NCBI GenBank assembly: GCA_965262425.1 | Contig: OZ253536.1 | Span: 2,046,001-2,110,000, forward strand | Length of the DNA: 64,000 nucleotides | From: CAZOZZ01 sp965262425 | Lineage (GTDB): Bacteria; Acidobacteriota; Terriglobia; 20CM-2-55-15 | Direction: 5' to 3' | Shown here: piece after piece, positions 18,223 to 28,376 of the stretch | How positions within the stretch are numbered: position 1 is the stretch's first letter | Layout of the letters: every line of letters starts with the position of its first letter | Position numbers and translations under genes: made by a program | The notes under the pieces: model-generated | Seen by the model: the letters and a program-made list of their open reading frames with translations, nothing else | Databases searched by the model: none | What the model was told of the DNA's origin: nothing

Positions 18223-18793
18223 TCACCGGACCCTGATCGGCCAATGTTGCCGGCTTCAGCCTTCACGCCGACGTTGCCATTGCCGCCTCCGACCGCCCGG
18301 GCTGGAACGTTTGTGCCGCTATACGGCCCGCCCGTCCATCGCGACCGAACGTCTGTCCTCCCGGTCGGACGGACGCCTCACGTATCGTTTCAAGCGCCCC
18401 TGGTCCAATGGAACGACACACATTGTCCTGGAGCCCCTCGAACTCGTTGAAAAATTCGCTGCGTTAGTGCCCCCACCTCGCTTTCACCTGGTCCGCTATC
18501 ATGGCGTGCTTGCCCCGGTCGCGAAATGGCGTTCCGAGATCGTTCCCGAGGTTCCCCACGACGATGCCGGGCTTTCGGATTGTTCCCACCCGCCGGCAAC
18601 CGAACAGTCCGTCCCGCGGCCCCTCGGCCGGCACAACTATTCCTGGTCCCAGTTGATGCGTCGGGTGTTCGCCATCGACGTGCTGGATGTCCCCGTTGCG
18701 GCGACCGCCTCCGCATTCTCGCCGCGATTCAATCCCCCGACGCCATCCCAAGATCCTGGACTATCTCGGTCTGCCTTCCCGCGCTCCTCCCAT
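18223..18793 (+). pseudogene. Decayed IS91-like transposase fragment, copy 1
   Basis: About 570 bp nearly identical to 28671-29240. In one frame LERLCRYTARPSIATERL, WSNGTTHIVLEPLELVEKFA and VPPPRFHLVRYHGVLAP are typical of the C-terminal half of IS91-type transposases. The downstream part RCGDRLRILAAIQSPDAIP and KILDYLGLPSRAP is split over two other frames. There is no N-terminal domain. Confidence 0.7.
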
Positions 18794-18898
18794 ATATGCT
18801 TGAGATCCTGAGGCCCGGCAAAATGGTCTCGACCTCGATACAGTATTTCGTTGGGTATCATTTCGACAGCATATCTGTGTCCGAATCCTTGATCGCGG

Positions 18899-18995
18899 TT
18901 TCCTCCGTGCCTCCTCGGGCCCAAGGAAACCGCCATCAAGGCACTTTTCCTGACCTCCCTCGCTCTTTCGCTCTTGGGCTCATGCCGCCGACCGG
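18899..18995 (-). repeat. Dispersed ~95-bp repeat (GAGGTCAGGAAAA type), copy 1
   Basis: On the minus strand it contains GAGGGAGGTCAGGAAAA and GATGGCGGTTTCCTTGGG. Matching sequence lies at 43341-43400 and 44451-44537. The rest of 18794-19321 shows no recognisable gene. Confidence 0.6.
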
Positions 18996-19321
18996 ATGCC
19001 TCGTCCTCGAACGCCCCAATTGCCACACACTCACAAACGATCTCATTTGCAAAGAGCCTCTTTTTTCCTATCCGCTTTGCACGTCTAAGACATCCAATTG
19101 ATTCAATGTTTCCAGAAAATTCTTGAGACCTGTCATTGAAACCCTGCTGGCCACGGAACGCATGGCTAAGAGTTCGTCCTTGTCGCTCTGAACGCGAGGA
19201 GCCGATTACTCTCTGGTTGAGTCCAAGCCTTTTGGACGCAACAAACGGGAGGCGAGCCCTCGAAGGGCCAGGGACAGAGATCGCCTCCAAAGCCGTGAAC
19301 CCTCTTGGTTCCAACTTCTGG

Positions 19322-19993
19322 TCATTGCCTGGAGGTCGGAGATGACTTCAATGCGACGACCGTTGGCGAGGTGCCGCACTTCGTGGCGATCTCCCTGTAA
19401 TTTGACGCGTGGTCAATGTCGATTGTTGGCCCCTCCCCATTGACATGCATCAACTCGTGAAGAAGCGCGGTAGCCCTGCCTTCGACAATTTCGAGGAAGT
19501 TGTCGTTCAGAAATATGATGCCCCGGAGCCCCCGAACACCAAACACACGATACGCTCGTCCAAAAACAAGCGAGTTGGCTGGCGGCAACCGTTCGGTGCC
19601 GAGGTCCGTAACCGCATTCCAGATTGCGGTGGGAAAGAATCGGGGTTTTACAGGAAGATTGGACGCGTCCCGATTAACGTAATTGATAGAAGTCGAAAGT
19701 AGCAGCTCCCTGGCAGGGCCTCGTCCTCCGAATAAGCTCGCGCATTCTTCGTTGTCGAAAGCGTGCCGAATTCGCTCGGTCAAAGCCTGAACCAATGAGG
19801 AATCTGCGAACGGACCGAAACCTCCGTTAGTAGCCCTGGAATCGTCGCCTTGAGACGGGTCCTCGGTAAACCCATCGACACTGTCAGACGGGAACGCTGT
19901 CCCCTTCATCGAAGACTGGGCAGAAGCCGTTGTTCCGAGCACTATGACTAGCACCAACCCTCCCATCGCCCTACCAAAGAGATCGATACTCAT
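19322..19993 (-). CDS. Exported HExxH metalloprotease-like protein
   Basis: 223 residues from ATG 19993, chosen because a signal peptide follows directly (AMGGLVLVIVLGTTASAQ). ALLHELMHVNGEGPTIDIDH near residue 180 contains HELMH, a zinc HExxH motif with a downstream His in DHASNY. GRAYRVFGVRGLRGIIFLND precedes it. A longer frame to 20233 is open but poor in protein features. No named family is recognised. It is divergent from the sigma-factor gene. Confidence 0.6.
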   Translation of the reverse strand: MSIDLFGRAMGGLVLVIVLGTTASAQSSMKGTAFPSDSVDGFTEDPSQGDDSRATNGGFGPFADSSLVQALTERIRHAFDNEECASLFGGRGPARELLLSTSINYVNRDASNLPVKPRFFPTAIWNAVTDLGTERLPPANSLVFGRAYRVFGVRGLRGIIFLNDNFLEIVEGRATALLHELMHVNGEGPTIDIDHASNYREIATKCGTSPTVVALKSSPTSRQ

Positions 19994-20369
19994 TAGGTTC
20001 GTTATGCCTCCTGAATTAGATTCGAGTTCTGAATGAAAGGAACGGTGGAAATCGTGTGGTCGTAGTTTGGTTCCTTCACTCGTAAACGCGAAAAAAACGG
20101 AGCGAACCCCACATGAAAGGAGCAGAAAAACGTTTTTCGAACACGGAATAAACGCCCTCTTATTTTTCCTCTGCGCTTCCTCACAAACTTTACTTTCCCG
20201 ATATGAGACTCCGTTGAGTGTTTTCTCGCTCAATCAATAGAGGTCGCCGTTTGCCGACCGGCTCTTGGTTTCGGGTTGGCTGAATTACCGCCTTCAGTCG
20301 AGAGAACGGGGAAAAGGGGCGAAAATCCGGAGACTCGAAAACGTTGACAGATCAGGTTTAGGGAGGGTA

Positions 20370-21026
20370 ATGGTTAAAAACGCACTAGGAACGACAGTGA
20401 CACGTGGAGGCGTTGGTTTGATCGGATCAGGATCGGTACAGGTTACCCGACTGCTCAAGAAGTGGACCGACGGCGATCCGGAGGCCCTGGATCAGCTGCT
20501 ATCGCTCGTCTACAACGATCTCAAGCGCATCGCCCGGAAGCGTATGGTTGGCGAGAGACCCGACCATACGTTCAGCGCTACCGACCTTGTCCATGAAGCC
20601 TTTCTCCGACTGGACCGCGAGAAGAAGGTTCGGTTCAACGACCGGGCTCACTTCCTTGCTCTGTGCGCGCGGAAGATGCGTCAAATCCTCATCGATCATG
20701 CACGGCAAAGGAATTCGGACAGGAGAGGAAAGAATTGTTTCCGAGTACCGATCGACGGCATTGACATACCCGACAGAGGGGAAGGCTTCGAGTTCGTCGT
20801 TGTGAACGAGATTGTCACGAGGGTCGGAGACTTCAACGCTCGCCATGGCGCCGTCCTGGAAATGCGACTTTTCGGAGGGCTTACGATCAAGGAAATGGCC
20901 GCCGAACTCGGAGTTGCGGAGATAACGATCAAACGAGATCTGGAGTTTGTTTCGAAGCGGGTGAGAAAAGAACTTGGAAAGACGGATGAACATAGATCCA
21001 GAGCGAGAACGGCAAGCCGAAATTGA
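20370..21026 (+). CDS. ECF-type sigma factor (Sigma70_ECF group)
   Basis: 218 residues from ATG 20370, preceded by GGGAGGG. Region 2 is ALDQLLSLVYNDLKRIARKR, then HTFSATDLVHEAFLRL and DRAHFLALCARKMRQILIDH. Region 4 is MRLFGGLTIKEMAAELGVAE, then ITIKRDLEFVSKRVRKEL, the promoter -35-binding HTH. This matches the group, common in Acidobacteria and Planctomycetes, often encoded beside Ser/Thr kinases. The start of the kinase gene (20986) lies inside its 3' end, so the two are co-transcribed and the kinase probably controls sigma activity (inference). Confidence 0.88.
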   Translation: MVKNALGTTVTRGGVGLIGSGSVQVTRLLKKWTDGDPEALDQLLSLVYNDLKRIARKRMVGERPDHTFSATDLVHEAFLRLDREKKVRFNDRAHFLALCARKMRQILIDHARQRNSDRRGKNCFRVPIDGIDIPDRGEGFEFVVVNEIVTRVGDFNARHGAVLEMRLFGGLTIKEMAAELGVAEITIKRDLEFVSKRVRKELGKTDEHRSRARTASRN

Positions 21027-22139
21027 GAGGCTGTTCCATGGGGCGCGGGAACTCGAGCCGACAGAGTGGCGCGAGTTCGTGGAGAGGAATTGTTCGGATA
21101 GCGCGCTCAGGGAGGAAGTGTTGTCGCTGCTTCACCAGGGAACTGGCCCAGTTGGACCAATTGTGAAGATCGGGAGGGACATCCCGACAGCCGGTGACGA
21201 CCTAAGCGGCACAGTTCTCAATGATCGATACCGATTCATAGGGCGTCTGGGGGCCGGTGGGATGGGCCAGGTCTATCTCGTCGAGGACACCGAACTGGAT
21301 GGCCTAGTGGCTTTGAAGCGCCTCAGTCCGGTCCTGCGACAAGATCCGGAGTATCGCGAACGACTCAAGCGCGAGGCACGAAGGGTCTTTGAACTGAAAG
21401 GTGAGCCTCGCGTCGCATCGCTTTTCAACGTTTTCGAGACTGAGAACGAGATGTTTCTGGTCATGGAATACGTTGAGGGAGGAACACTCCAGGAGAGGAT
21501 CAGAAAGCCCCTGACCCTCTCTGCCTTCTTCGATATTGCAATCCAGTGTTGCTGTGGGCTGGCGGCGGCCCACAAGAAGAGCATCATTCATCGCGATGTC
21601 AAACCGAGCAATATTCTCCTGACACTGGACGGCAAGGTCAAGATCGGAGATTTCGGGCTGGCCAGGCGGATGAGGGGAATTGCGGCGGATCCAGATGCCA
21701 CTCGCTCTGAACCGCCAACGGCCGAGAGCAGCATGAACACTTGGGGCTTTGTCGGGACCCCGGCATACGCGCCGCCTGAAGTCGATGCCGATAGGGGGTC
21801 CGGCAGTACCCGGGAGGATGTGGAGCTCAACGAGAGTTCCGATGTGTTCTCGTTGGGCATCGTTTTCTACGAATTGTTGACACGACTGAATCCGTTCGCC
21901 GGAAGCAGCTTCGACCACACCCGGCGTAGGGTGCATACCGAAACGCCACAGCCAGTCGATCTGTACAACTCGAATGTTTCCCCAAAGCTCGACAGGCTCA
22001 TCGGCCGGATGGTGGCCAAGGATCCGTTGGATCGCTATCAAACAGTAACGGAAGTTCTCCGGGCGCTCGAACGGCTCAAAGCCTGGTCTGTATGGAAACC
22101 TAGGGTGCTGGCTATTGCGGCAACACTCCTATTGGCGAT
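20986..22139 (+). pseudogene. Ser/Thr kinase-TPR protein, 5' part, split by IS4-family copy A
   Basis: ATG 20986 opens MNIDPERERQAEIERLF. The kinase domain (about 75-345) has GAGGMGQVYLVEDTEL, VALKRL, HRDVKPSNILL, DFGLARRM and SSDVFSLGIVFYELL. The frame enters a membrane helix (VLAIAATLLLAI) and meets the IS at 22140. Joining 22139 to 23628 restores the helix as LLLAIGATSEPVQRW and gives a 925-residue protein. As it stands the product ends inside the element after a few extra codons, leaving a kinase without sensor region and with a partial anchor. Confidence 0.9.
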
Positions 22140-23618
22140 CACTGCTGTCCAAATTAGCGGCAACCACGGCCAGTCGGTGTTGATTCCAATAGAGATAGAT
22201 CTCCCCTGAAGGGCTGGTGAGAATCAGCCCCCCCTGCCAGCAATGGGCGACGGCCGTGTCGGATTTCAGATGCTGTCCAAAAGAGTGCGCGTGTAAGCGA
22301 TGAGTTACCTCGATTCTGAAAGAGATGCTGTCCAAACTACCGGTTCCATTCCAGCGCCAACTGCTGGGCTTGGATTTGGGCCAGCGCGGGCGGGCCTTCA
22401 AACGGGACGTCGAGCCAGGCGTTGAGATCACGATAAACGAACAACTGGTGCCGGAGCAGGGCGACCAGATTGGACAAGGACCATCCGAAGGTGGACCTCA
22501 ACTGGAGGTATTTCAGCAGCAACATCGCGATCAGGGCCGTCCAGATCTGGGTCTTCACCGCATTGGGGCTGGTCCCGAGGAACGTTTTGATCTTCAGATT
22601 CTGCTTCAGCGCCTTAAAAAACAACTCCACCGACCAACGATCCTTATAGATGGCGGCAATCGTGGTTGCACCGAAATCGAGGTGGTTGGTCAGGAAGATG
22701 ATCGATTGCTCCTTCTCCGGAACCCACACCTCGACGAGCCGGAAGAAATATTCCTCACGGGCTTGGGCATGATGGGGAAAGAACACCACTTGATCTTTGA
22801 GGATGTTCCGGTTCTTCGGAACCGGCCGATCTTCGATGACTTCCACTACGGCGTTGCGTTTCAGCCGGGACACGAAGTACACCCCCTGGCGCGTCAATTC
22901 CACGAACCAGTCGTAGTCCATATAGCCGCGGTCGATCGCCAATACCGTTCCCGGCTCGAATCGCATCTGCCGCGCCACCTTGATGTCGCTGCTCTTGCCC
23001 TCGGTGATCACGGCAAACGAAGGCAGGTAACCATCGTGATCCAGCAGCAGGTGCAGCTTGATCGCCCCCTTGGTCCGCCGAAACTTCGCCCAGTCGAACA
23101 GCGACATCGACAGGTCGATGACGCTCGAGTCCAAGCTCATCAGTTTGTTCTTGAACCGGAACTTCTTCCCGCCACGCTGGGCCGCCACGCCCTGACATTT
23201 CTCTAGCAACTGCCCGAACACCGTCTGATAAAGCTGCCACGGCCGGTGTCGATTAGCGTAGGACAGCGTCGATCGTTTCGGCGCTTCCTCCAACCCCAGA
23301 TGTCGCAGTTTCCCTTCCACGCTCGCCAGACCGCCGCAGATCTCCCGCAGCGAATGGGCCCGTCCCAACTGGCAGAACAACATCGCGATGAACTGGCTCC
23401 AGCTCGCGAATCCACGCGCATGCCGCTGGGCCTGATGATCCTGAACCGCCTTCTCAAACTCCAGGCGCGGAAATAGTTGCAACAACTGGGAGAAAATGCT
23501 GGAAAATCGTTTCATGGTTGGGCCCTCTCCACGGATTGATTTCTCGTGTTGGAAAAACCAATCTTACGAGGCCGGGCTCAACCTACTCAATTCCTAAAAG
23601 CTAATTTGGACAAGAGTG
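22140..23618 (-). mobile_element. IS4-family element, copy A (1479 bp)
   Basis: Ends CACTGCTGTCCAAATTAGC and, inverted, CACTCTTGTCCAAATTAGC. The 9-bp target ATTGGCGAT is duplicated at 22131-22139 and 23619-23627. The copy at 59167-60645 has identical length and differs by at least one base (c/t near 23530). The near-identity points to recent movement. Confidence 0.95.
22337..23515 (-). CDS. IS4-family transposase (DUF4372 N terminus)
   Basis: 392 residues. The N-terminal MKRFSSIFSQLLQLFPRLEF and ARGFASWSQFIAMLFCQLG are the DUF4372 region. The DDE core has LMSLDSSVIDLSMSL, VLAIDRGYMDYDWF and the YREK-type signature YKDRWSVELFFKALKQNLKI near residue 300. Intact. Reads opposite to the kinase gene it splits. 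Confidence 0.95.
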   Translation of the reverse strand: MKRFSSIFSQLLQLFPRLEFEKAVQDHQAQRHARGFASWSQFIAMLFCQLGRAHSLREICGGLASVEGKLRHLGLEEAPKRSTLSYANRHRPWQLYQTVFGQLLEKCQGVAAQRGGKKFRFKNKLMSLDSSVIDLSMSLFDWAKFRRTKGAIKLHLLLDHDGYLPSFAVITEGKSSDIKVARQMRFEPGTVLAIDRGYMDYDWFVELTRQGVYFVSRLKRNAVVEVIEDRPVPKNRNILKDQVVFFPHHAQAREEYFFRLVEVWVPEKEQSIIFLTNHLDFGATTIAAIYKDRWSVELFFKALKQNLKIKTFLGTSPNAVKTQIWTALIAMLLLKYLQLRSTFGWSLSNLVALLRHQLFVYRDLNAWLDVPFEGPPALAQIQAQQLALEWNR

Positions 23619-23627
23619 ATTGGCGAT

Positions 23628-25251
23628 AGGAGCTACGAGTGAGCCCGTCCAGCGATGGATGGGACTTGGCACAGAAGACGTAACGCTTGCGGTCCTTCCG
23701 TTCCAGGCGCTTGATGGAAGCCCGGACGAGCAGGCCTATTGGCACGGTGTCGCGATAACAGTGGCCGACCAGATTGCGACGCTCGTTCCCGAGTCGGTGA
23801 ACGTCATCCCCGTGTCAGAGGTCGTGAGGGCGGGCGCGAGCACTCCCGGCGATGCCTTTTCTCAGCTCGGGGCGACACGTGCCCTTAGCTTCTCCCTCAT
23901 TGAAGATGGTGGTGTCGTTCGGGTGGCTTACGAACTGACCAACGCCTTCGACGGAACCCTGGTCGGTGGGGGCGACATCAGTGTTCCGGCTTCCGACCCG
24001 TCTGCGCTCCAGGAGCGCATGGTCGAGGAGGTTGTCTCGCTCCTGGGCTACAGTTCGGGGCCGGTCAGGCAGCCAGGGACTGTCGTGCCCGAGGCCAACA
24101 TTGCTTTTACAAGAGGCAGGGGGTACCTGGAGAGTTTTCAGGTTGAGGGGAGCCTCGGCCGTGCTATCGAGGAGTTTGAAAGCGCAATGGAGTTCGACCC
24201 AGGCTACGCTGCCGCACATGCGGGATTGGGACGCGCCTACTTGCGCGCATATGGCCAGTCTCACAATGAGGAAATGGTAGCGCTCGGGGAAACGGCCTGC
24301 GCAAGGTCTGTTGCTCTGGCCCCTACGCTCGTCGATAGCCAGTTATGTGCAGGCGCCCTGTCCATCGTCCGAGGCGAGCACTCGAAGGCGCTCGGTTCCT
24401 ACCAGAGCGCCCTATACGTGGACGAAGACAACGCGGAGGCTCTCCTCGGCCTGGCATCCGCACACGAAGGGGTGGGCAACAATGACACAGCTGAGGCCAC
24501 GTACCGTCGGGCCATTGCAGATGAACGACTGGATTGGGTGAGCTACAGCGAGCTAGGAAGTTTCTTGAACCGTCGCGGGCGCCAGCAAGAAGCGCTCGAA
24601 CAATTCGATAAAGCACTCGAGGTCATGCCGGAAAATGGGATCGCCCATAGAAATCGTGGGGCAGTCTTGCTGGCCATGGGCCGATTTGAAGAGTCCCGCG
24701 AGGCTTCTTTGGTCGCTCAGAGGTGGAGACCAACAGACGCCACGATCGTCTCCAATCTGTGGATGGCCAGCTTCAGCCTTGGGCTGTGGGACGAAGCAAT
24801 CGAAAACCTCGAGATTGCGGTAGGCCTGGGCGAGGACCACCGTGTGACCGGCAATCTTGCCCGGGCATACTACATGGCGGCCCGCTTAGATGAAGCAAGG
24901 TCCACTTACCAGGAGGCTATCCGGCAGGGGCTGGCAGTTCTGGATGTCAGCGAAGGGAACCCTGACGTCCATATCCTGCTGGCCAGGTACCATGCCATGA
25001 TTGGCGATCGATCGGCCGCCTTGAGCTATCTCCAGTTCGCCCTGGAACGCCGGCCCGATGATGGACATTACAACGTCATCGGAGCGACGGTCTACAGCGT
25101 ATTGGGTGAGAGAGATCGGGCGCTGGATCTGCTGGAAACAGCAGTCCTGGGGGGTGCATCAATGTCGGAGATTCGAACTTCACGAGAGCTTGACGACGTG
25201 CGGGACGACCCAAGGTACGGTAGATTGATGGACCTTCGGCAGAACCAATAA
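23628..25251 (+). pseudogene. Ser/Thr kinase-TPR protein, 3' part, downstream of IS4-family copy A
   Basis: It continues in frame from 22139 as GATSEPVQRWMGLGTEDV. A FlgO-like module follows (LAVLPFQALDGSPDEQAYWH then LGATRALSFSLIEDGGVVRV). From about 24110 there are seven or more TPR-like units, for example LGRAIEEFESAMEFDPGYAA, NRRGRQQEALEQFDKALEV and LDEARSTYQEAIRQGL. Some translation could restart at the in-frame TTG at 23620, but no signal peptide or anchor would be made. Confidence 0.88.
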
Positions 25252-25451
25252 AAGTAGGATTCTAACCTCAGTGATCAAATTGGCCGACTTGAAACCAGGG
25301 TGACTGGCGACAGCCAGAACGTCATGGATGAGCGTCGGAACAGACTGGGGCGCGACCACATTGTCGCATACCGCACGGTAAGGAATCCGCCCTCGCATGC
25401 GCTGCGAATCCCGGAAGATCTCCATCATGCTTTGATCGCCTGATGCGTACG
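25252..25451. other. Gene-poor gap between kinase gene and IS1380 element
   Basis: Both strands have short open stretches. The minus frame (VCDNVVAPQSVPTLIHDVLA) stays open across the rejoined IS1380 target, but also across the end of the kinase gene, so I do not call it. Nothing recognisable. Confidence 0.4.
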
Positions 25452-25455
25452 CTAG

Positions 25456-27206
25456 CCCGCATTTCTCATGAATGGTGCCCGAAACTGCATTTAGGAGAAG
25501 GAAAAGGTGTCGGAAGCTGGGTGGCGGGAGCAAAGATGCCGACTGAGCGGGGTAACTGGGCCTGGATGACTGGTGTTGAAGGGAATGGCGACGTGAAATC
25601 GGATTACAGAGACAGCTATCCTGAGCAAAGACGGGAAGGTTGGGATGTGTGAGAAGGAACGCTTAACAGCGCAGAGGGATTTTTTGAAGGTTCGCGTAAA
25701 CCTGAGCGAATGCCGCAGCGTAAGGGTAGCCTCCAGCCATCCGAATCCAAACTCGACGTACAGTGAGATGGATCTGCGCTCCGATCTTGAGCAGCTTGAG
25801 GCGAATCGTGGTGCACTGCGCCCGCGCGAATTCGGTGCCCTGCAAGCCGAGCCGTCGCAAGGCCTGCATCAGCATGTACGCCACCGATGAAAGGTAGAGT
25901 CGGAGTTGATTGGCGCGCATGGTGGCCGTGCTGGTCCGATCGGCAAACAATCCGAGCTGTTGCTCTTTGATCCGGTTTTCCATGTCTCCTCGGGCACAGT
26001 AGATCCGTTCATAGACCTGCCTTGGAGTCGTTCGACCTTTCGGTAACGAGGTGACGATAAACCGGGGGTTGGCGCCCTTGGCCAGATGTTCGGCCTTACC
26101 AATGATGCGTCGCTCACGGGTCCAGCTGTCGAGGGTCTGATACTGAAACGTCTTGAAGACGCGCGCCGGCTTTCCCGTCCTGCCGAATCGCTTTTCTGCC
26201 GTCGCCATCGGAGTTTCAATCGCGCGCCGCAGCCGATTGTTCTTCGCCAGGCCGATCACGTAATCGACACGGTGTTGGGCCTCGCACCAGGTCAGGATTT
26301 CATCGCGGCAGAAACCCGAGTCAGCCCGAATCACGATCTGGACTCTGGGCCACTTCTGTCGAATCTGTCCCACGATCCGTTCCAGTTCCTCTACCGATCC
26401 GTCCGCACCATCGATGTCGGAGCGTCGTAGCCGGGAACACAACACGAACTCCCCACAGAAAATGTAAAGCGGCAGATAACAATGGTGCCTGTAATAGCCG
26501 TGAAAGAAGCGTCCCTCTTGATTCCCGTGTATCGGATCGTCCGTCGCATCCAGATCCAGAATGATCTGCCGCGGTGCCCGCCGATGGGCTTGGAGGAACA
26601 CGTCCACCATCAACCTATCGATCGCCGCTTCGTCCCGGCCGATCTTCTTGGTCGGGTGGCTGGCCGCTTCCTCGGTCGACAGTTCCAGCCGGTTCAACGT
26701 GCTCTTGCCCGCCAGGGCCTTGCCGCGGTCTCGAACCTGTTTCCGGGTCCGGCCCTTCGGATCGGTCTGACCCACCATCACCGCCAGCACTGGATCCGAT
26801 CGGAGTTGATCGTGGTCGTTCAAATCCTCATAGCCCAAACACAATCCGTAGACCCGTTGCGATACCAGTTGCTCAATCCCGTGTTCTACAAATCGCGGGT
26901 CCCGATGATCCCGGAAACATTCGGCAAACTGTTTCAGGATCCCGGTCCGTTTTTCCGTTTCTCGTAACAGTAAACCGCCCGCGTCCGTGCTGATGTCTCC
27001 TCCGTCGAATTGACCCCGTACTTCCCGTGAACCCAATGCGTGAAATTGAATCGTTTCTGTTTTACACTCTGTCATGACAAAGGCCGCCTCCGTCTTGGCT
27101 TGAAAGTTTCTCGACAAAACCTTCTATGCCAGACAGGGCGGCCTTTTTCGGTCCTTTCCCTTCCTACTCTGTTTCGATTTATCTCAGATCTCTTGAGAAA
27201 TGCGGG
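25456..27206 (-). mobile_element. IS1380-family element (1751 bp)
   Basis: CCCGCATTTCTCA at 25456 and its exact complement TGAGAAATGCGGG at 27194-27206 are the ends. CTAG is present on both outer sides (25452-25455, 27207-27210), consistent with a 4-bp target duplication. The length and ends beginning CC fit the IS1380 family. Confidence 0.85.
25663..27075 (-). CDS. IS1380-family transposase
   Basis: 470 residues from ATG 27075 (TTG 27117 would add 14). The start GQFDGGDISTDAGGLLLRET is the hallmark IS1380 opening. The catalytic core shows IILDLDATDDPIHGNQEGRF, VIRADSGFCRDEILTWCE and IYCARGDMENRIKEQQLGLF, which supply the D, D and E residues. Intact. Its insertion lies at the 5' edge of a damaged TIR/NDT-like gene. 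Confidence 0.93.
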   Translation of the reverse strand: MTECKTETIQFHALGSREVRGQFDGGDISTDAGGLLLRETEKRTGILKQFAECFRDHRDPRFVEHGIEQLVSQRVYGLCLGYEDLNDHDQLRSDPVLAVMVGQTDPKGRTRKQVRDRGKALAGKSTLNRLELSTEEAASHPTKKIGRDEAAIDRLMVDVFLQAHRRAPRQIILDLDATDDPIHGNQEGRFFHGYYRHHCYLPLYIFCGEFVLCSRLRRSDIDGADGSVEELERIVGQIRQKWPRVQIVIRADSGFCRDEILTWCEAQHRVDYVIGLAKNNRLRRAIETPMATAEKRFGRTGKPARVFKTFQYQTLDSWTRERRIIGKAEHLAKGANPRFIVTSLPKGRTTPRQVYERIYCARGDMENRIKEQQLGLFADRTSTATMRANQLRLYLSSVAYMLMQALRRLGLQGTEFARAQCTTIRLKLLKIGAQIHLTVRRVWIRMAGGYPYAAAFAQVYANLQKIPLRC

Positions 27207-27210
27207 CTAG

Positions 27211-28222
27211 TGCCACCGTCAAGCTTGAGCCGATAGGGGAAGGCATTGTAGCCCCGAGTTCTTCATCCCAAAGACAGGACTCACTTTTGAAGGCCTTCCA
27301 GGCGGTGGAACAATTCAAGGCGGTAGAGAAATTCGGGTCTTCCGCAGAATTTGTGGGTAAAACCGTCTTCCATCGCCGCTTGAGGAGACCACGGTGCTCG
27401 CCAAGCCTCAAGGCTTCCCTCGCAAGCTCGGCGGCTGCGCCGGCCTTGACCCTCGGCTGCGCTCCGCGGTGTCGGCTGGTGTGGGCGATGGGGAACGGGG
27501 CCTCCGGCGGGGGCTCCGGGCACCGGGTGTAGGCGTCCGACCGAAGTGGGTACTGGAATATTCGCCGTCGAACAAAAGAATAAGGTACTTTGTTTCAATT
27601 ACTTATGTGCGCACAGGCCTTTGGACTGCCCACAAATTCTGCGGAGGAGGCAGAAATTCTACGGCGGAGCGGAAAGCGGCTTCCCGAGGATGAATTCTTC
27701 GAGAACACACTCGTACGCGATTTCTCGATACCGCGAGAGCGTGTAAAAACCTTGACGGAGGTATTCACTGACAATCTTCGGTACCTAAAGCTGTTTACCG
27801 TTCCTGCTGAAGAAACTGAACAGTCCACCGCCGATACTCCGCCATCACCCCCTCAAGTGGCAGCGACATCAAAGAGTCGGCCAAGTTCTAGCGAGCGAGT
27901 GCGCGAGTTCTTGGATAGGTGTTTTGTGATGATGCCGTTTGGTGAGTGGTTTGATAAGTATTATAAAACCATTTATATTCCGGCGATCAAGGAGGCAGGA
28001 CTTGAACCCCTCCGCGCTGACGAACTCTTTTCGACTGGAACTGTTGTAGAGCAGATCTGGGAGCAAGTGAGTAAGGCTCCCGTTCTACTCGCGGACTTGT
28101 CGGGAAAGAATGCCAACGTTTTCTACGAGCTTGAACTAGCACACGCGGCTAGAAAACCAGTCGTTTTTACTGCCAACACCATTGATGACGTTCCGTTCGA
28201 CCTCCGCCACCTGCGCGTCATG
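27211..28222 (+). pseudogene. TIR/nucleoside-deoxyribosyltransferase-like gene broken by three elements
   Basis: Coding begins right after the IS1380 end (ATVKLEPIGEGIVAPSSSSQ, then LLKAFQAVEQFKAVEKF). It is interrupted by MITE copy 2 (27335-27651), shifts frame near 27670, and continues as LPEDEFFENTLVRDFSIPRE. A linker rich in Ser/Pro leads to the C-terminal domain: CFVMMPFGEWFDKYYKTIY, RADELFSTGTVVEQIWEQV, LLADLSGKNANVFYELELAH and DVPFDLRHLRVM. That MMPFG...ADLxxxNxNVFYELxxAH pattern is typical of NDT/TIR-like putative nucleotide-hydrolase effectors. The last strand is cut off by an IS3-type remnant at 28223. The N terminus beyond the IS1380 is not found. Confidence 0.65.
27335..27651 (+). 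mobile_element. 317-bp MITE, copy 2 (ISL3-like ends)
   Basis: Same ends and length as copy 1. AGAAATTC is duplicated at 27327-27334 and 27652-27659 (8 bp). It lies inside the damaged TIR/NDT-like gene. Confidence 0.9.
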
Positions 28223-28376
28223 TGAGGTGCTCTCCAAAATTCGGACAGGTCGCTAAGGTGTAAAATCGGTGCCTCGGGAGAGGCAGATGAAGAAGCGCCA
28301 GAGGAAGCAGTACAGCGTAGATCTGAAAAGCAAAGATCGCGGTAGAAGCGGTGAAGGGCCAGCGAACGATTCAGGA
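28223..28376 (+). pseudogene. IS3-family left end with orfA start, remnant
   Basis: It starts TGAGGTGCTCTCCAAAATTC, like an IS3-type end. ATG 28287 opens MKKRQRKQYSVDLKSK; a +1 slip then leads to KIAVEAVKGQRTIQE, the usual OrfA helix-turn-helix start. After 28376 the sequence switches to IS91-like remnant. Confidence 0.6.

Noticed and set aside
22325..23206. Long open frame on the strand opposite the IS4-family transposase (repeated at 59352-60233)
   Set aside because: It is antisense to an intact transposase, is conserved only because the element is, and has no domain or ribosome site.
25180..25533. Minus-strand frame across the end of the kinase-TPR gene and the IS1380 border
   Set aside because: It overlaps the established kinase 3' end and the element end; protein-like stretches are short and unrecognised.
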